A DNA stretch of 64,000 bases from assembly GCA_022447585.1 (NCBI GenBank), contig JAKVAR010000014.1:186001-250000 (forward strand). Direction: 5' to 3'. The stretch's first letter is position 1, and each line of letters begins with the position of its first letter. Origin of the DNA: Crocinitomicaceae bacterium (GTDB lineage: Bacteria > Bacteroidota > Bacteroidia > Flavobacteriales_D > Crocinitomicaceae). The translations under genes were made by a program, and so were the position numbers. Positions 16,918 to 25,385 of the stretch are shown piece by piece. A model generated the notes under the pieces. It did not search any database and had not been told where the DNA came from. It saw only the letters and a list, made by a program, of their open reading frames with translations.

Positions 16918-18138
16918 CTACGCTACGCGTAATTTTGCTAATTTCGAATGATTGAATTGCGCTTTTGCATATTCAATTGTTACTCTAAACTCTTTATCAC
17001 CTTTAGAAGGTAATTCGAACATGGCATCGTTTAAAATAGCCTCACAAATAGATCTTAATCCACGAGCACCTAATTTAAACTCAATCGCTTTCTCAACAAT
17101 AAAGTCTAATACATCAGCGTCAAATTTCAAGTCAATACCATCCAGTTCAAAAAGACGATTGTATTGCTTAATTAGCGCATTTTTAGGCTCCGTTAAGATT
17201 CTTCGTAAAGCATCTGCCCCAAGTGGCTCCAAGTATGTCAATACAGGAAAACGACCAATCAATTCAGGAATCAATCCAAATGTTTTAATATCCGTTGGAT
17301 TTATGTATTTCAATAATGATTCTTTATCCACGGCAACTTCATCTACAGCGGAGAAACCAATCGTTTGACGATTAACTCTATTTGCTATGATACGCTCAAC
17401 ACCGTCAAATGCTCCTCCACAAACGAAAAGAATATTCTTAGTATCAATCTGAATCATTTTTTGCTCTGGATGCTTTCGTCCCCCTTGTGGTGGAACACTA
17501 ACAACAGAACCTTCTAGTAATTTCAATAAGGCTTGTTGAACTCCCTCACCTGAAACATCTCTAGTGATTGAAGGATTATCACTCTTACGCGCAATTTTGT
17601 CAATTTCATCGACGAATACAATTCCTTTTTCTGCAGCGCCAACGTTGAAGTCAGCTGCTTGTAAAAGTCGTGAAAGAATACTCTCAACATCCTCACCAAC
17701 GTAACCAGCTTCAGTCAATACCGTTGCATCAGCAATACAAAAAGGAACGTTCAACATCTTAGCAATGGTTTTCGCTAAAAGTGTTTTTCCTGTACCCGTT
17801 CGGCCAACTAGAATTACATTCGATTTTTCAATCTCAACTTCATCCTTTGCTGGAGGCTGGTTTAATCTTTTGTAGTGATTATAAACGGCAACTGAAAGTA
17901 CTTTTTTTGCGTCAGATTGACCAATAACATAATCATCCAATTTTGTTTTAATCTCGGCTGGTTTAAGCACGTTAATGACCTGTTCAATCTTTTCATCCTG
18001 AACGTCTTCCTCTTTCACAATAGTATAAGCTTGAGAAACACAGCTTTCACAAATGTGACCGGAAACTCCAGCAATTAACATTCCAACCTCTTCTCTTGGT
18101 CTTCCGCAAAACGAACAACCTGGTTCTTTCTTAGCCAT
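16918..18138 (-). CDS. clpX: ATP-dependent Clp protease ATP-binding subunit ClpX
   Basis: The 406-residue protein has the N-terminal zinc-binding domain (Cys8, Cys11, Cys30, Cys33), Walker A GRTGTGKT at 112-119, Walker [12 protein letters not shown] near 175-185, and the pore loop GYVGEDVES near 145. The Arg-finger region and C-terminal AAA small domain with [12 protein letters not shown] are present. ClpX unfolds tagged proteins and feeds them to ClpP. It lies 70 bp downstream of clpP on the same strand, with a hairpin between that may attenuate expression. Confidence 0.97.
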   Translation of the reverse strand: MAKKEPGCSFCGRPREEVGMLIAGVSGHICESCVSQAYTIVKEEDVQDEKIEQVINVLKPAEIKTKLDDYVIGQSDAKKVLSVAVYNHYKRLNQPPAKDEVEIEKSNVILVGRTGTGKTLLAKTIAKMLNVPFCIADATVLTEAGYVGEDVESILSRLLQAADFNVGAAEKGIVFVDEIDKIARKSDNPSITRDVSGEGVQQALLKLLEGSVVSVPPQGGRKHPEQKMIQIDTKNILFVCGGAFDGVERIIANRVNRQTIGFSAVDEVAVDKESLLKYINPTDIKTFGLIPELIGRFPVLTYLEPLGADALRRILTEPKNALIKQYNRLFELDGIDLKFDADVLDFIVEKAIEFKLGARGLRSICEAILNDAMFELPSKGDKEFRVTIEYAKAQFNHSKLAKLRVA

Positions 18139-18155
18139 AATTTTATTTAGACAAA

Positions 18156-18186
18156 AAAGCCCATTGCCAATAGGGGTCAGGGCTTT
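18156..18186 (-). terminator. Hairpin between clpP and clpX, possible attenuator
   Basis: A 7-bp stem (18156-18162 with 18180-18186) with a 17-nt loop is followed on the minus strand by six Ts. It lies in the clpP-clpX gap and could reduce read-through into clpX. Confidence 0.45.
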
Positions 18187-18208
18187 ATTAATTTATTACA
18201 AAGGTAAT

Positions 18209-18877
18209 TTATTTCGGATTGCGAAGCAAAATTTCGTCAACCATACCATAATCTTTAGCTTCATTAGAAGTCATCCAATAATCACGATCTGAATCAGCCC
18301 ATACTTTATCGTAATCTTGCTTAGAATGAGTCGCAATAATATCGTAAAGTTCCTTCTTTAATTTTTGAATTTCACGAGCCGTAATTTCAATATCAGATGC
18401 CTGTCCTTGTGCTCCACCTAGCGGTTGGTGTATCATAACACGTGAATGTTTCAAGGCAGATCTTTTTCCATCAGCACCCGCACATAATAAAACAGCCCCC
18501 ATCGAAGCGGCCATCCCCGTGCATATGGTAGCAACATCTGGATTGATATACTGCATTGTATCGTAGATACCTAACCCAGCGTATACAGATCCTCCAGGAG
18601 AATTTAAGTAAATCTGAATATCTTTTTTAGCATCAACAGATTCTAAGAATAATAATTGTGCATTAATGATATTTGCAACTTGATCATTGATTCCCGTACC
18701 CAAGAAAATGATTCTATCCATCATTAAACGGGAGAAAACATCCATTTGTGTCATGTTCATTTGACGCTCCTCAATAATATATGGTGTTACCGATGATTCA
18801 ATATAGCTTTCAACATGCATACTATTCAACCCAAGGTGTTTAGTAGCATATTTTTTAAATTCGTTATTATTAAACAT
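18209..18877 (-). CDS. clpP: ATP-dependent Clp protease proteolytic subunit ClpP
   Basis: The 222-residue protein carries the catalytic triad Ser125 (GMAASMGA), His150 (SRVMIHQPLGG) and Asp199 (SDRDYWM). The oxyanion/handle region YLNSPGGSVYAGL is at about 90-103. The N-terminal extension of about 27 residues before the conserved core is longer than in E. coli after processing and is likely trimmed. ClpP forms the double-heptamer protease chamber used with ClpX. It is first of the clpP-clpX pair. A CAACTTTG element on the minus strand at 18946-18953 may be its -7 promoter. Confidence 0.97.
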   Translation of the reverse strand: MFNNNEFKKYATKHLGLNSMHVESYIESSVTPYIIEERQMNMTQMDVFSRLMMDRIIFLGTGINDQVANIINAQLLFLESVDAKKDIQIYLNSPGGSVYAGLGIYDTMQYINPDVATICTGMAASMGAVLLCAGADGKRSALKHSRVMIHQPLGGAQGQASDIEITAREIQKLKKELYDIIATHSKQDYDKVWADSDRDYWMTSNEAKDYGMVDEILLRNPK

Positions 18878-19217
18878 ATGTGTTTGTTTTATTTCCTTTC
18901 AGACACTTTCGCATCCTAATATTGTTATGACGTTAAAGATAAAAGCAAAGTTGGGAATGACAATTAAAATAAATTGAAAAATTAGTTAATATCCTAAAGA
19001 ATTTTTTGTGTGATAATCCAAAATTTAAATTGACTATTTTTCATATCCAAATGGACTTATAACTTCATAGTAAAATTACAACTACCTGAATTGATCGCGA
19101 AGTATAATTTGTCTTGATTGAGATGCATCAAGAAATTTAAATGCTGTATGTTTCCGGAGTTTCCCTTTATACAAATGATCTTGCAGACTTTCCAACAACT
19201 TTTGTATATTCATGTAA
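18878..19217. other. 340-bp intergenic region between clpP and glycosyltransferase
   Basis: The AT-rich gap holds a possible clpP -7 element (minus strand, CAACTTTG at 18946-18953) and a weak plus-strand element AACTTTTG at 19197-19204 for the glycosyltransferase. A 43-codon minus-strand frame at 19082-19213 reads like protein (starts MNIQKLLESLQDHL and ends RQIILRDQFR). A further short protein-like stretch beyond its stop is interrupted by stops. Because its start codon is 4 bp from the divergent start, I treat it as a possible gene remnant. Confidence 0.3.
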
Positions 19218-20159
19218 ATGAAATTCAAAGCTGTTCATAACAAAAGAGTACTTATTTCTCCTTTAAATTGGGGGATGGGGCATGTGTCTCGTTGCATAGG
19301 TTTGATTCATAGGCTTCATAATCAAGGAAATACAGTTGTTGTTGCGGCGGATGAAACTCAGATTACTATATTTAAAACATATTTTCCAGATGTTGAAACT
19401 GTTATTCATCAAGGCTATCCGTTTAGTTTCTCAGGAAGTAAAAGTTTCGGTCTAGATTTAATCAGAAGTTCAAAAGGTCTAAAATCTAGATTAAATCGAG
19501 AGCTTGAACAAACGGAACATCTCGTAGATAAGTATAACATTGATGTAGTTGTTTCTGATCATCGTTATGGTTTTAGAAGTCAGAAAGTAAAATCTATATT
19601 TGTGACTCATCAACTTAACCTGCCAATCAAATGGTATGAAGTATGTGTTCAGTTGATTCATAAGGCGCAAATAAAGAAGTTCGATCAGGTTTGGGTAATG
19701 GATTATCCAGATCATCGCTTGGCAGGGCATTTATCCAAAACAAACGCAAACTATCCAGTGGATTATTTAGGGGCTGTTTCGAGGTTTGAAATCTATGGTT
19801 CTTCAGAAATTAAAAAGAAGGGGGGACTTGTCATTGTAAGTGGACCATATGTATACGCACAGCAGTTTATTGATGGTTTAGATGTTAAGGTTTCTGGTAA
19901 TTCTTTAATGAAGGTAGTGGCACCAAAAGAAGTCAACGTGCCTTTAAGATTTGAGCGTATTGAGGGGGATTGGAGAAATTTAGATAAGGAAATTCTTAAA
20001 GCAAAAAGCGTAATATCTCGCTCTGGTTACTCAACGATAATGGATCTGCAATTCTTGAAGTGCAATGCTACTTTATCTGCTACACCAGGTCAAAGGGAAC
20101 AGGAGTATTTAGAAATGCTGCACGAATCGTCTAATTCTAGTGCTTCAAAACCTTCTTAG
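19218..20159 (+). CDS. Glycosyltransferase family protein (MurG-like two-domain)
   Basis: The 313-residue soluble protein starts with RVLISPLNWGMGHVSRC near residues 10-26, the donor/acceptor loop of GT-B enzymes of the Glyco_trans_1_3 group. It continues with DVVVSDHRYGFRS near 110, GGLVIVSGPYVYAQQ near 202 and SVISRSGYSTIMDLQ near 263, which is the UDP-sugar binding C-domain. The sugar and acceptor are unknown. The protein ends shortly after TPGQREQEYL, where relatives usually continue some tens of residues. Its last codons overlap the convergent lamin-tail gene by 23 bp, so the C-terminus may be truncated. Confidence 0.75.
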   Translation: MKFKAVHNKRVLISPLNWGMGHVSRCIGLIHRLHNQGNTVVVAADETQITIFKTYFPDVETVIHQGYPFSFSGSKSFGLDLIRSSKGLKSRLNRELEQTEHLVDKYNIDVVVSDHRYGFRSQKVKSIFVTHQLNLPIKWYEVCVQLIHKAQIKKFDQVWVMDYPDHRLAGHLSKTNANYPVDYLGAVSRFEIYGSSEIKKKGGLVIVSGPYVYAQQFIDGLDVKVSGNSLMKVVAPKEVNVPLRFERIEGDWRNLDKEILKAKSVISRSGYSTIMDLQFLKCNATLSATPGQREQEYLEMLHESSNSSASKPS

Positions 20160-22248
20160 ATGTACCGTCAGAATAGATGTGAATTTGGATACCTTTAACT
20201 GATTTTTCAATATCCTGACCAAGAATGTTAACGACTCTAACTAGTATTGGTTCATTTCCGATTCTATTATCTAGAACAATGATCTTAGGGTGAATTGACG
20301 ACACCCCATCTCCGTCGTTTTGTTTCAATCGATAGTAGTTTACTTCTGCAGGGAAATGAAAGTCATATTGTCTGTAGTCAATATCTTGCTGGCTCTCCCC
20401 TGCGGCTACTGCAGTTGCTATTGTTTGCCAAATATTACCATCATTACTGCGTTGAATTTCGAAATTAAGTGAGTTACGTTCGGATTCAGTTCTCCAAGAT
20501 AAATGGTTAATACCGTCTTTATTTGTTCCATGAAACGATACAATTTCAATAGGTAAAACTACTATGGGACAGGTAGTTGATGTAGGGTCACGCATTGCTA
20601 ACAACCAAGCATAATTCGCCGCATTGTTCGGAAGGCCTGGTGTTTGATTTCCTGCTGTAGCGCCAGAGGACCAATTCCCAATATCGAAGAAATCTCCACT
20701 GTTAAACCATCCAACTGTATTACTACCACTTCCTGTAAATTGCTTCAAGTTATTAGGTCCACCCGACATTTCTGATCCACCATAAGAAACACCGTGGTAA
20801 TATGAACCGTCAGGGTGTCTAACTTGAATGGCATCACCGCTATTTCTTAGACTCAACGCTCCCCAACCAGTTAAAGGAGAGGTAGCATATGTACATGGAA
20901 TGTATACGGAGTCTGGCGACGAAGATGCAGGGTAAGAAAGACACCTTTCAAAAAGTGGATTGTCATGAGGAACAACATACAAAGAGTCATTGTTTGCATC
21001 TGTCGGGTCAGGTGCAGGAAGGTCTGGATTGATGTCATTATTGTTATAAATTACAATTAAAGACCCCACTGGAATAGCTCCCCATTGAGTTGAATTTGAA
21101 AATCTAAAATGTCCTGGGGCAATTCCCGAAGAAGTTCCAGAATAACTCGCTGGTGTAGTAAATGTTCCATTATTATCATCTAAGATATAACCTCTTATAT
21201 CCACTGTTGCTCCGCATTGTCCGGCAACTACAAATTCATAATATTCTTTGTTTCCTGATGGGCCGTTTGACCATTCATTTATAATTAATCCCTCAGAAGA
21301 AGGTAGGGTCGGTCCACATATTCCGTTTTGTACTATTGTGAATGAACTGGAAGAACTGCCTGTAGTAGCAGGGGAGTTGCTTACAATGCGAATTAGGTAT
21401 CCAACTCCTGTTGTCATGGTTGCAGGAATTGTAAAGTTTATTATACCTGAGTTTGCCGTTGAAACCAATGTTCCAATTGTCATAGGACTGCTAAAACTTC
21501 CTGTTGCATCAGAAATTTCAGCAGAGTATATGTTACCGCCAGCATAAACTCCAGTAGATGTAAATGCAATTGTTCCTGCATCAGTTGTTGAAATTGTGCA
21601 GTCAACATTAAATGATGCCCCGGATATTACTCCTGTTGAAATCGTATTTGTTGAACAGGCCCCGCAATTACTTGCGTGAGTGCCTAGGGTTGTTCCGGTT
21701 TGACCTACCGGTGTCCAGTTTAATGCTGTAAATGTTGTGAAGCTTGCAGGCCCTGTACCAGTTGGGTCTGTTGTTACTCCTGTACAATATGAAGCGTTTC
21801 TAATGAAGCCACCGTTTTGTGTTCCGGACCCTACACCGGTCCACTGTGAGCCTGGGTCGTTTCCTATATTTCCAAATATATCTAAAAGTGTTGTTCCATT
21901 ATAAAGTCCAACTGCGTCATCACCATTAAAACTTAAACTACCGTTAGTTTGATCTGCGCTACCGATTTGAGAAGCTGATGAATGACAAAGAACAAATGTT
22001 CCGCATGATTCAATGGAACCTGTTAAGTTAATTGTACTTGTTGCAGAAGTATTTCCATTTGCGTATAACTTGATGTTATAGCCTGTTAAATTAATAGTGT
22101 TAGCCGTTGTATTATACAATTCAATACATTTATCAAAACTCGCTCCTTCAAGGTACTCAGAAATGATCAGTTGGCCTTTAGAAAAGTAGGATAAATTTAG
22201 TACGAACAAGACTAGAATTAATCGTAAGGAATATTGAGTCGTTTTCAC
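20137..22248 (-). CDS. Secreted protein with two lamin-tail domains and a T9SS-type C-terminal tail
   Basis: The 703-residue protein has a signal peptide (cut near FSKGQ, residue 26). A lamin-tail domain follows from LIISEYLEGASFDKCIELYN to about residue 135. A middle Thr/Ser/Gly-rich beta region comes next, then a second lamin-tail-like domain from GLIINEWSNGPSGNKEYYEF near residue 320. Toward the C-terminus is a VLPIEIVSFHGTNKDGINHLSWRT beta-sandwich, and the protein ends VNILGQDIEKSVKGIQIHIYSDGTSKKVLKH-like, resembling T9SS sorting domains of the short variant ending in DGT-x-KKV. It is probably exported to the cell surface; its ligand is unknown. Confidence 0.75.
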   Translation of the reverse strand: MKTTQYSLRLILVLFVLNLSYFSKGQLIISEYLEGASFDKCIELYNTTANTINLTGYNIKLYANGNTSATSTINLTGSIESCGTFVLCHSSASQIGSADQTNGSLSFNGDDAVGLYNGTTLLDIFGNIGNDPGSQWTGVGSGTQNGGFIRNASYCTGVTTDPTGTGPASFTTFTALNWTPVGQTGTTLGTHASNCGACSTNTISTGVISGASFNVDCTISTTDAGTIAFTSTGVYAGGNIYSAEISDATGSFSSPMTIGTLVSTANSGIINFTIPATMTTGVGYLIRIVSNSPATTGSSSSSFTIVQNGICGPTLPSSEGLIINEWSNGPSGNKEYYEFVVAGQCGATVDIRGYILDDNNGTFTTPASYSGTSSGIAPGHFRFSNSTQWGAIPVGSLIVIYNNNDINPDLPAPDPTDANNDSLYVVPHDNPLFERCLSYPASSSPDSVYIPCTYATSPLTGWGALSLRNSGDAIQVRHPDGSYYHGVSYGGSEMSGGPNNLKQFTGSGSNTVGWFNSGDFFDIGNWSSGATAGNQTPGLPNNAANYAWLLAMRDPTSTTCPIVVLPIEIVSFHGTNKDGINHLSWRTESERNSLNFEIQRSNDGNIWQTIATAVAAGESQQDIDYRQYDFHFPAEVNYYRLKQNDGDGVSSIHPKIIVLDNRIGNEPILVRVVNILGQDIEKSVKGIQIHIYSDGTSKKVLKH

Positions 22249-22270
22249 AGTTTTTCGTTTGGTGTCTAGT

Positions 22271-22302
22271 CAAACGTACGACGAATTAGAGTTGAAATCA
22301 AA
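22271..22302 (-). promoter_or_regulatory. Promoter of the lamin-tail protein gene
   Basis: On the minus strand TTTG (22299-22302) is followed after 20 nt by TACGTTTG (22271-22278). This matches both the -33 and the -7 elements of Bacteroidota promoters. The -7 element lies 22 nt before the start codon at 22248. Confidence 0.6.
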
Positions 22303-22484
22303 CTTATAAAGATCCATTTATGAACAGGGGCTTTATTTGCTAGTGTGCCTTTATTGAGTTGATTTCATTTTAGGATTTAATTTAACTTGTTTACTAAACG
22401 ATTTAGCCAGGAGTGAATGATAAATGGAGTTTTCAACAATTAACTTAGCCTTAATGTTGAACAAATGAAAAAATAATACAAAAA

Positions 22485-22512
22485 AAAGCCTGACTCAAAA
22501 AAGTCAGGCTTT
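22485..22512 (-). terminator. Terminator after the OmpA/TPR lipoprotein gene
   Basis: A perfect 11-bp stem (22485-22495 with 22502-22512) with a 6-nt loop is flanked by an A run that gives Ts on the minus strand. It lies 20 bp after the stop codon at 22532. The remaining 22303-22484 holds no gene I can support. Confidence 0.85.
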
Positions 22513-22531
22513 AATATATATCAGGATTAAC

Positions 22532-24229
22532 TTATTTCACGATAGCAGAGAAAGAAGCATTTTCCATGTATTTCATGAACTCACGATCTTTAGCAGCATT
22601 TGCTTTTAAAGAAGCATCTTTCGCGAAAGCATTAGTTAAGTTACTCACGATGTCTTGCAGATTATCTTGACGCGCAGCAGCAACAGCTTTTAAGTAATAT
22701 CCTTGAGCAGTTTCAGCGTCATCAGAGTTATCTATAGTACTAACTGCTGTAGAAGGGTTTCCATTTAACAATTCAGCTAAAGCTTTGTTGTAAGATGCAT
22801 CAGAACCCAAGTTAGAAACAGCTTCCGCGTAATCTCCATTTTGAATATCTAGGATACCTTTATTGTAGTTTACTTCTTCACCAGCTCCACTAGCTTGTCC
22901 TAATAAATCAGCAGCTTTAGTTCTGTCCCCTTCAACTCCAGCAATTGCACCTAAGTTGTTTTTAGAGATCACATTATCTTGAACACCATTTGCTTTTTCA
23001 AATTGGCTTTTAGCTTCAGACATTTTGTTTTGCATGTATAATACAGCTCCCACGTTGTTAGAAGTTCTGTAATCATCTGGAAATCTAGTCTCAGCGATTT
23101 TGTATACTCTCAACTGCTCGTTTAAGTCAGTGTAAAGTGCAGCAGTAAATAATAACTCTTCTAGGTTAAGTGTATCTGGGTTAGAAACAGATAATGCCAT
23201 TAATTCCTCATCAGAAAAACCAGTTTGATCATATACAGCTACGATCTCAGAACGACGTAATTGCGGGAAGATATTTTTGTCTAAGTAATTGAAAGTCTTA
23301 CCCATATCACGCATTGCTTTTTCACGCTCAGCTGGATTGCTTATCGTCTCTAAAACACGTAATACTAAGTTTTTATCATCCTCATTCATTTTAGTGTCAC
23401 TAGATAACTCAGTTTTGAATCCTTCGTAATCCTCACCAGAACCAGTTTCATTATAAATTTCTCCTTCTGCAGTTTCGTTTTTAGCAGATTTAGCAATTTT
23501 CATTGCTGAAGCTTTACCGCTAGCAGCTCTATCAGTTGATAAAGAGTTGTTTTTATCTTCCTCACCCTCTGGAGATGCGAAACCAGTAATATTAACTGAT
23601 TTTAATGCTACTTTAGGATCAGCTTGAGCTTTTTCCAAAAATGCTTGGTAAGCTTTAATGTCATCTTGTCTCATCTCAGAAGAAGAAACAGTAGACTGTC
23701 CTTTAGAGTAGTTTAATTGAGCAACGAAAGTTTCTTCGGTAACTCTTTTAAACTCATCTTTAGCTATGACAACTTTAAAGTCTTTGTTTACCAAATATGG
23801 TGTAATGATAGTTGCATCAGCAATCTTGATAGGTGTGATGTCTTCTTTCTCTTTCTCACCTTTAAATATTTTACCTGTTACCATTAAATCAGCAGTTTCC
23901 ATATCTGGAGTATATGCTACGATATCAGTGTAAGTTACTTTTCCTCCGGCTTTTGCCACAACCTCTCCATTTCCTGTAGCTTTCTCGCCTTGGATGCGCA
24001 CAGCTTTTAAAGCAGTGTTTCCTAACATCGGTGTAATGTCAGCAGATGCTTTTTTGTGAATACCTTTTTCTGGAATAGTTACGTCAACTTTAACACGAAC
24101 TGAATCTCCGTGCATTTCTAATGGATCTGGGGTAACAGTATACTCTAGATCTTTAAGTAAGTCACATCCTGTAGTGAATGTTCCAGCTACAGCTAAAAGT
24201 GCTATTACTTTGATGCTTTGCTTTTTCAT
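22532..24229 (-). CDS. Lipoprotein with OmpA-like and TPR regions, unknown function
   Basis: The 565-residue protein has a lipobox ending at Cys22 (FTTGC). Residues about 25-165 are a beta-rich region with VRVKVDVTIPEKG. Residues about 185-250 contain NITGFASPEGEEDKN and LSTDRA, resembling the OmpA peptidoglycan-binding core. From about residue 370 TPR-like helices occur (FPDDYRTSNNVGAVLYMQNK, AKSQFEKANG, then VNYNKGILDIQNGDYAEA). The order OmpA then TPR is the reverse of T9SS protein PorE, so I do not assign it as PorE. It may anchor an envelope complex to peptidoglycan. It follows folK on the same strand with 77 bp between. Confidence 0.65.
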   Translation of the reverse strand: MKKQSIKVIALLAVAGTFTTGCDLLKDLEYTVTPDPLEMHGDSVRVKVDVTIPEKGIHKKASADITPMLGNTALKAVRIQGEKATGNGEVVAKAGGKVTYTDIVAYTPDMETADLMVTGKIFKGEKEKEDITPIKIADATIITPYLVNKDFKVVIAKDEFKRVTEETFVAQLNYSKGQSTVSSSEMRQDDIKAYQAFLEKAQADPKVALKSVNITGFASPEGEEDKNNSLSTDRAASGKASAMKIAKSAKNETAEGEIYNETGSGEDYEGFKTELSSDTKMNEDDKNLVLRVLETISNPAEREKAMRDMGKTFNYLDKNIFPQLRRSEIVAVYDQTGFSDEELMALSVSNPDTLNLEELLFTAALYTDLNEQLRVYKIAETRFPDDYRTSNNVGAVLYMQNKMSEAKSQFEKANGVQDNVISKNNLGAIAGVEGDRTKAADLLGQASGAGEEVNYNKGILDIQNGDYAEAVSNLGSDASYNKALAELLNGNPSTAVSTIDNSDDAETAQGYYLKAVAAARQDNLQDIVSNLTNAFAKDASLKANAAKDREFMKYMENASFSAIVK

Positions 24230-24306
24230 AAGTTAGTTCTAATAAATTCTAATACAATTTCAACGACAATTATACAAAAAAGAATTGTATCTAAGTCGCT
24301 TTTTTA

Positions 24307-24825
24307 TTATAAACTATCGAAGAATTGGTTTTCGTAAATCATCAAAGTAGAATTGTCAGCACAATTGGTTAGTAACTGTTGTACAGTTAGATATGAAATG
24401 GGATCAAACGCCTTTGTTTTAAGGTCGTTTAAAGGCTTAAGAACAAACTTTCTTTTGGTGTAATGTTGATGAGGAATTTTGAGTTTTTCAGTTTCAACGA
24501 TTAGTTGATTGTAAAAAATAATATCGATGTCAATTGTTCTAGATGAATAATTTTCATTGACAGATTTTGACTGTCTTCCTAGTTCAATTTCAATTTTTTG
24601 AGTAGCCGATAGAAGTTCATTTGGCGATAAAGCAGTTTCTAGTTTTAAACAACAATTTAAGAAAAGGTCTTCGCTTTCGAAGCCTAATGGCGTTGTTACA
24701 TAAATTTTAGAGTGACCTGTAATTTTGCCGACACTATTATTTATTTGGTTTCTAGCTCTTAACAAATAATCTTCCCTTGGTGATATGTTCGATCCAAGAC
24801 TTAGGATAGCTTCATTTATTTCCAT
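24307..24825 (-). CDS. folK: 2-amino-4-hydroxy-6-hydroxymethyldihydropteridine pyrophosphokinase
   Basis: The 172-residue protein has the HPPK signatures ILSLGSNISPRE at the start, VTTPLGFESEDLFLNCCLKLET near residue 45, and the catalytic R-x-x-D-x-D-I-I-F-Y segment (SSRTIDIDIIFY near residue 100) that binds Mg-ATP. PHQHYTKRKFVLKPLNDL closes the active site. It transfers pyrophosphate to the pterin in folate synthesis; pabB for the other branch lies at 53013. Its start overlaps the gldD stop by 10 bp, so it is translated from the gldE-gldD operon. Confidence 0.93.
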   Translation of the reverse strand: MEINEAILSLGSNISPREDYLLRARNQINNSVGKITGHSKIYVTTPLGFESEDLFLNCCLKLETALSPNELLSATQKIEIELGRQSKSVNENYSSRTIDIDIIFYNQLIVETEKLKIPHQHYTKRKFVLKPLNDLKTKAFDPISYLTVQQLLTNCADNSTLMIYENQFFDSL

Positions 24826-25385
24826 TGGAAATTATTAATCATGTATTCAAGATCAGTTTTTAGGTAATCTAAAGAAGGTTTCAATGAGTCGTAGTTAGGT
24901 GTCGAGTTAAAATATACAACTCCGCTAACAAATTTTGATGTGGAATCCGTTAAATAGAATTGAAAGGGAGAAGCAACGTCACCTTGAAGTTCAAACATAG
25001 TGCAGTATACCTTATTTGAATCGTTGATGATTTTCATGTCATTGATAGTTGTTGCTTTTATTTTATGTTCATCAACCTTATCGTTGGCAAAATTCACATA
25101 AGCTGATAGAGGTTCTTTCATTTTAATGAAAGAAAGATGAATCATTCCGTTTAAATCACCCATTTCGATATCTTTATGACAAGTCATTCCATTAGCATCA
25201 GAAACCTGTTTAACTTTAAATAATTCAGGGACCGCAAGTATATATGGACAATCATCTTCGTAGGTTCTATATTTATGGTCCGGAAGTTCTAAACGCAGAT
25301 ATGTTGGAGGTTTTGGGATGAAAGATTCTTCATCACATGAAATTAGTGCGGTTAATACCAAGATTGAACTAATCAGCTTTTTCAT
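24816..25385 (-). CDS. gldD: GldD, gliding motility lipoprotein
   Basis: The 189-residue lipoprotein has a lipobox at Cys17 (TALISC). The GldD pattern follows: FIPKPPTYLRLELPDHKY near residue 22, then CPYILAVPE, GMIHLSFIKM near 85, and a YLTDSTSKFVSGVVYFNSTPNYDSLKP block near 145. GldD is needed for gliding and T9SS function in F. johnsoniae. Its mechanism is unknown. The start codon overlaps the end of gldE by 17 bp, the same gldE-gldD arrangement seen in Flavobacterium, which supports the call. Confidence 0.93.
   Translation of the reverse strand: MKKLISSILVLTALISCDEESFIPKPPTYLRLELPDHKYRTYEDDCPYILAVPELFKVKQVSDANGMTCHKDIEMGDLNGMIHLSFIKMKEPLSAYVNFANDKVDEHKIKATTINDMKIINDSNKVYCTMFELQGDVASPFQFYLTDSTSKFVSGVVYFNSTPNYDSLKPSLDYLKTDLEYMINNFQWK

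Noticed and set aside
16952..17368. Plus-strand frame of 138 codons inside clpX
   Set aside because: Antisense shadow of clpX; composition (Ser, Asn, Ile) reflects the complementary strand and nothing resembles a protein family.
22303..22484. Minus-strand open stretch of about 36 codons in the gap before the lamin-tail gene
   Set aside because: No ATG, lies after a strong terminator and next to another gene's promoter; too short and AT-driven to call.
22532..24229. OmpA/TPR lipoprotein as T9SS PorE
   Set aside because: Domain order is reversed and no WD40 or carboxypeptidase-like domain is visible between them.
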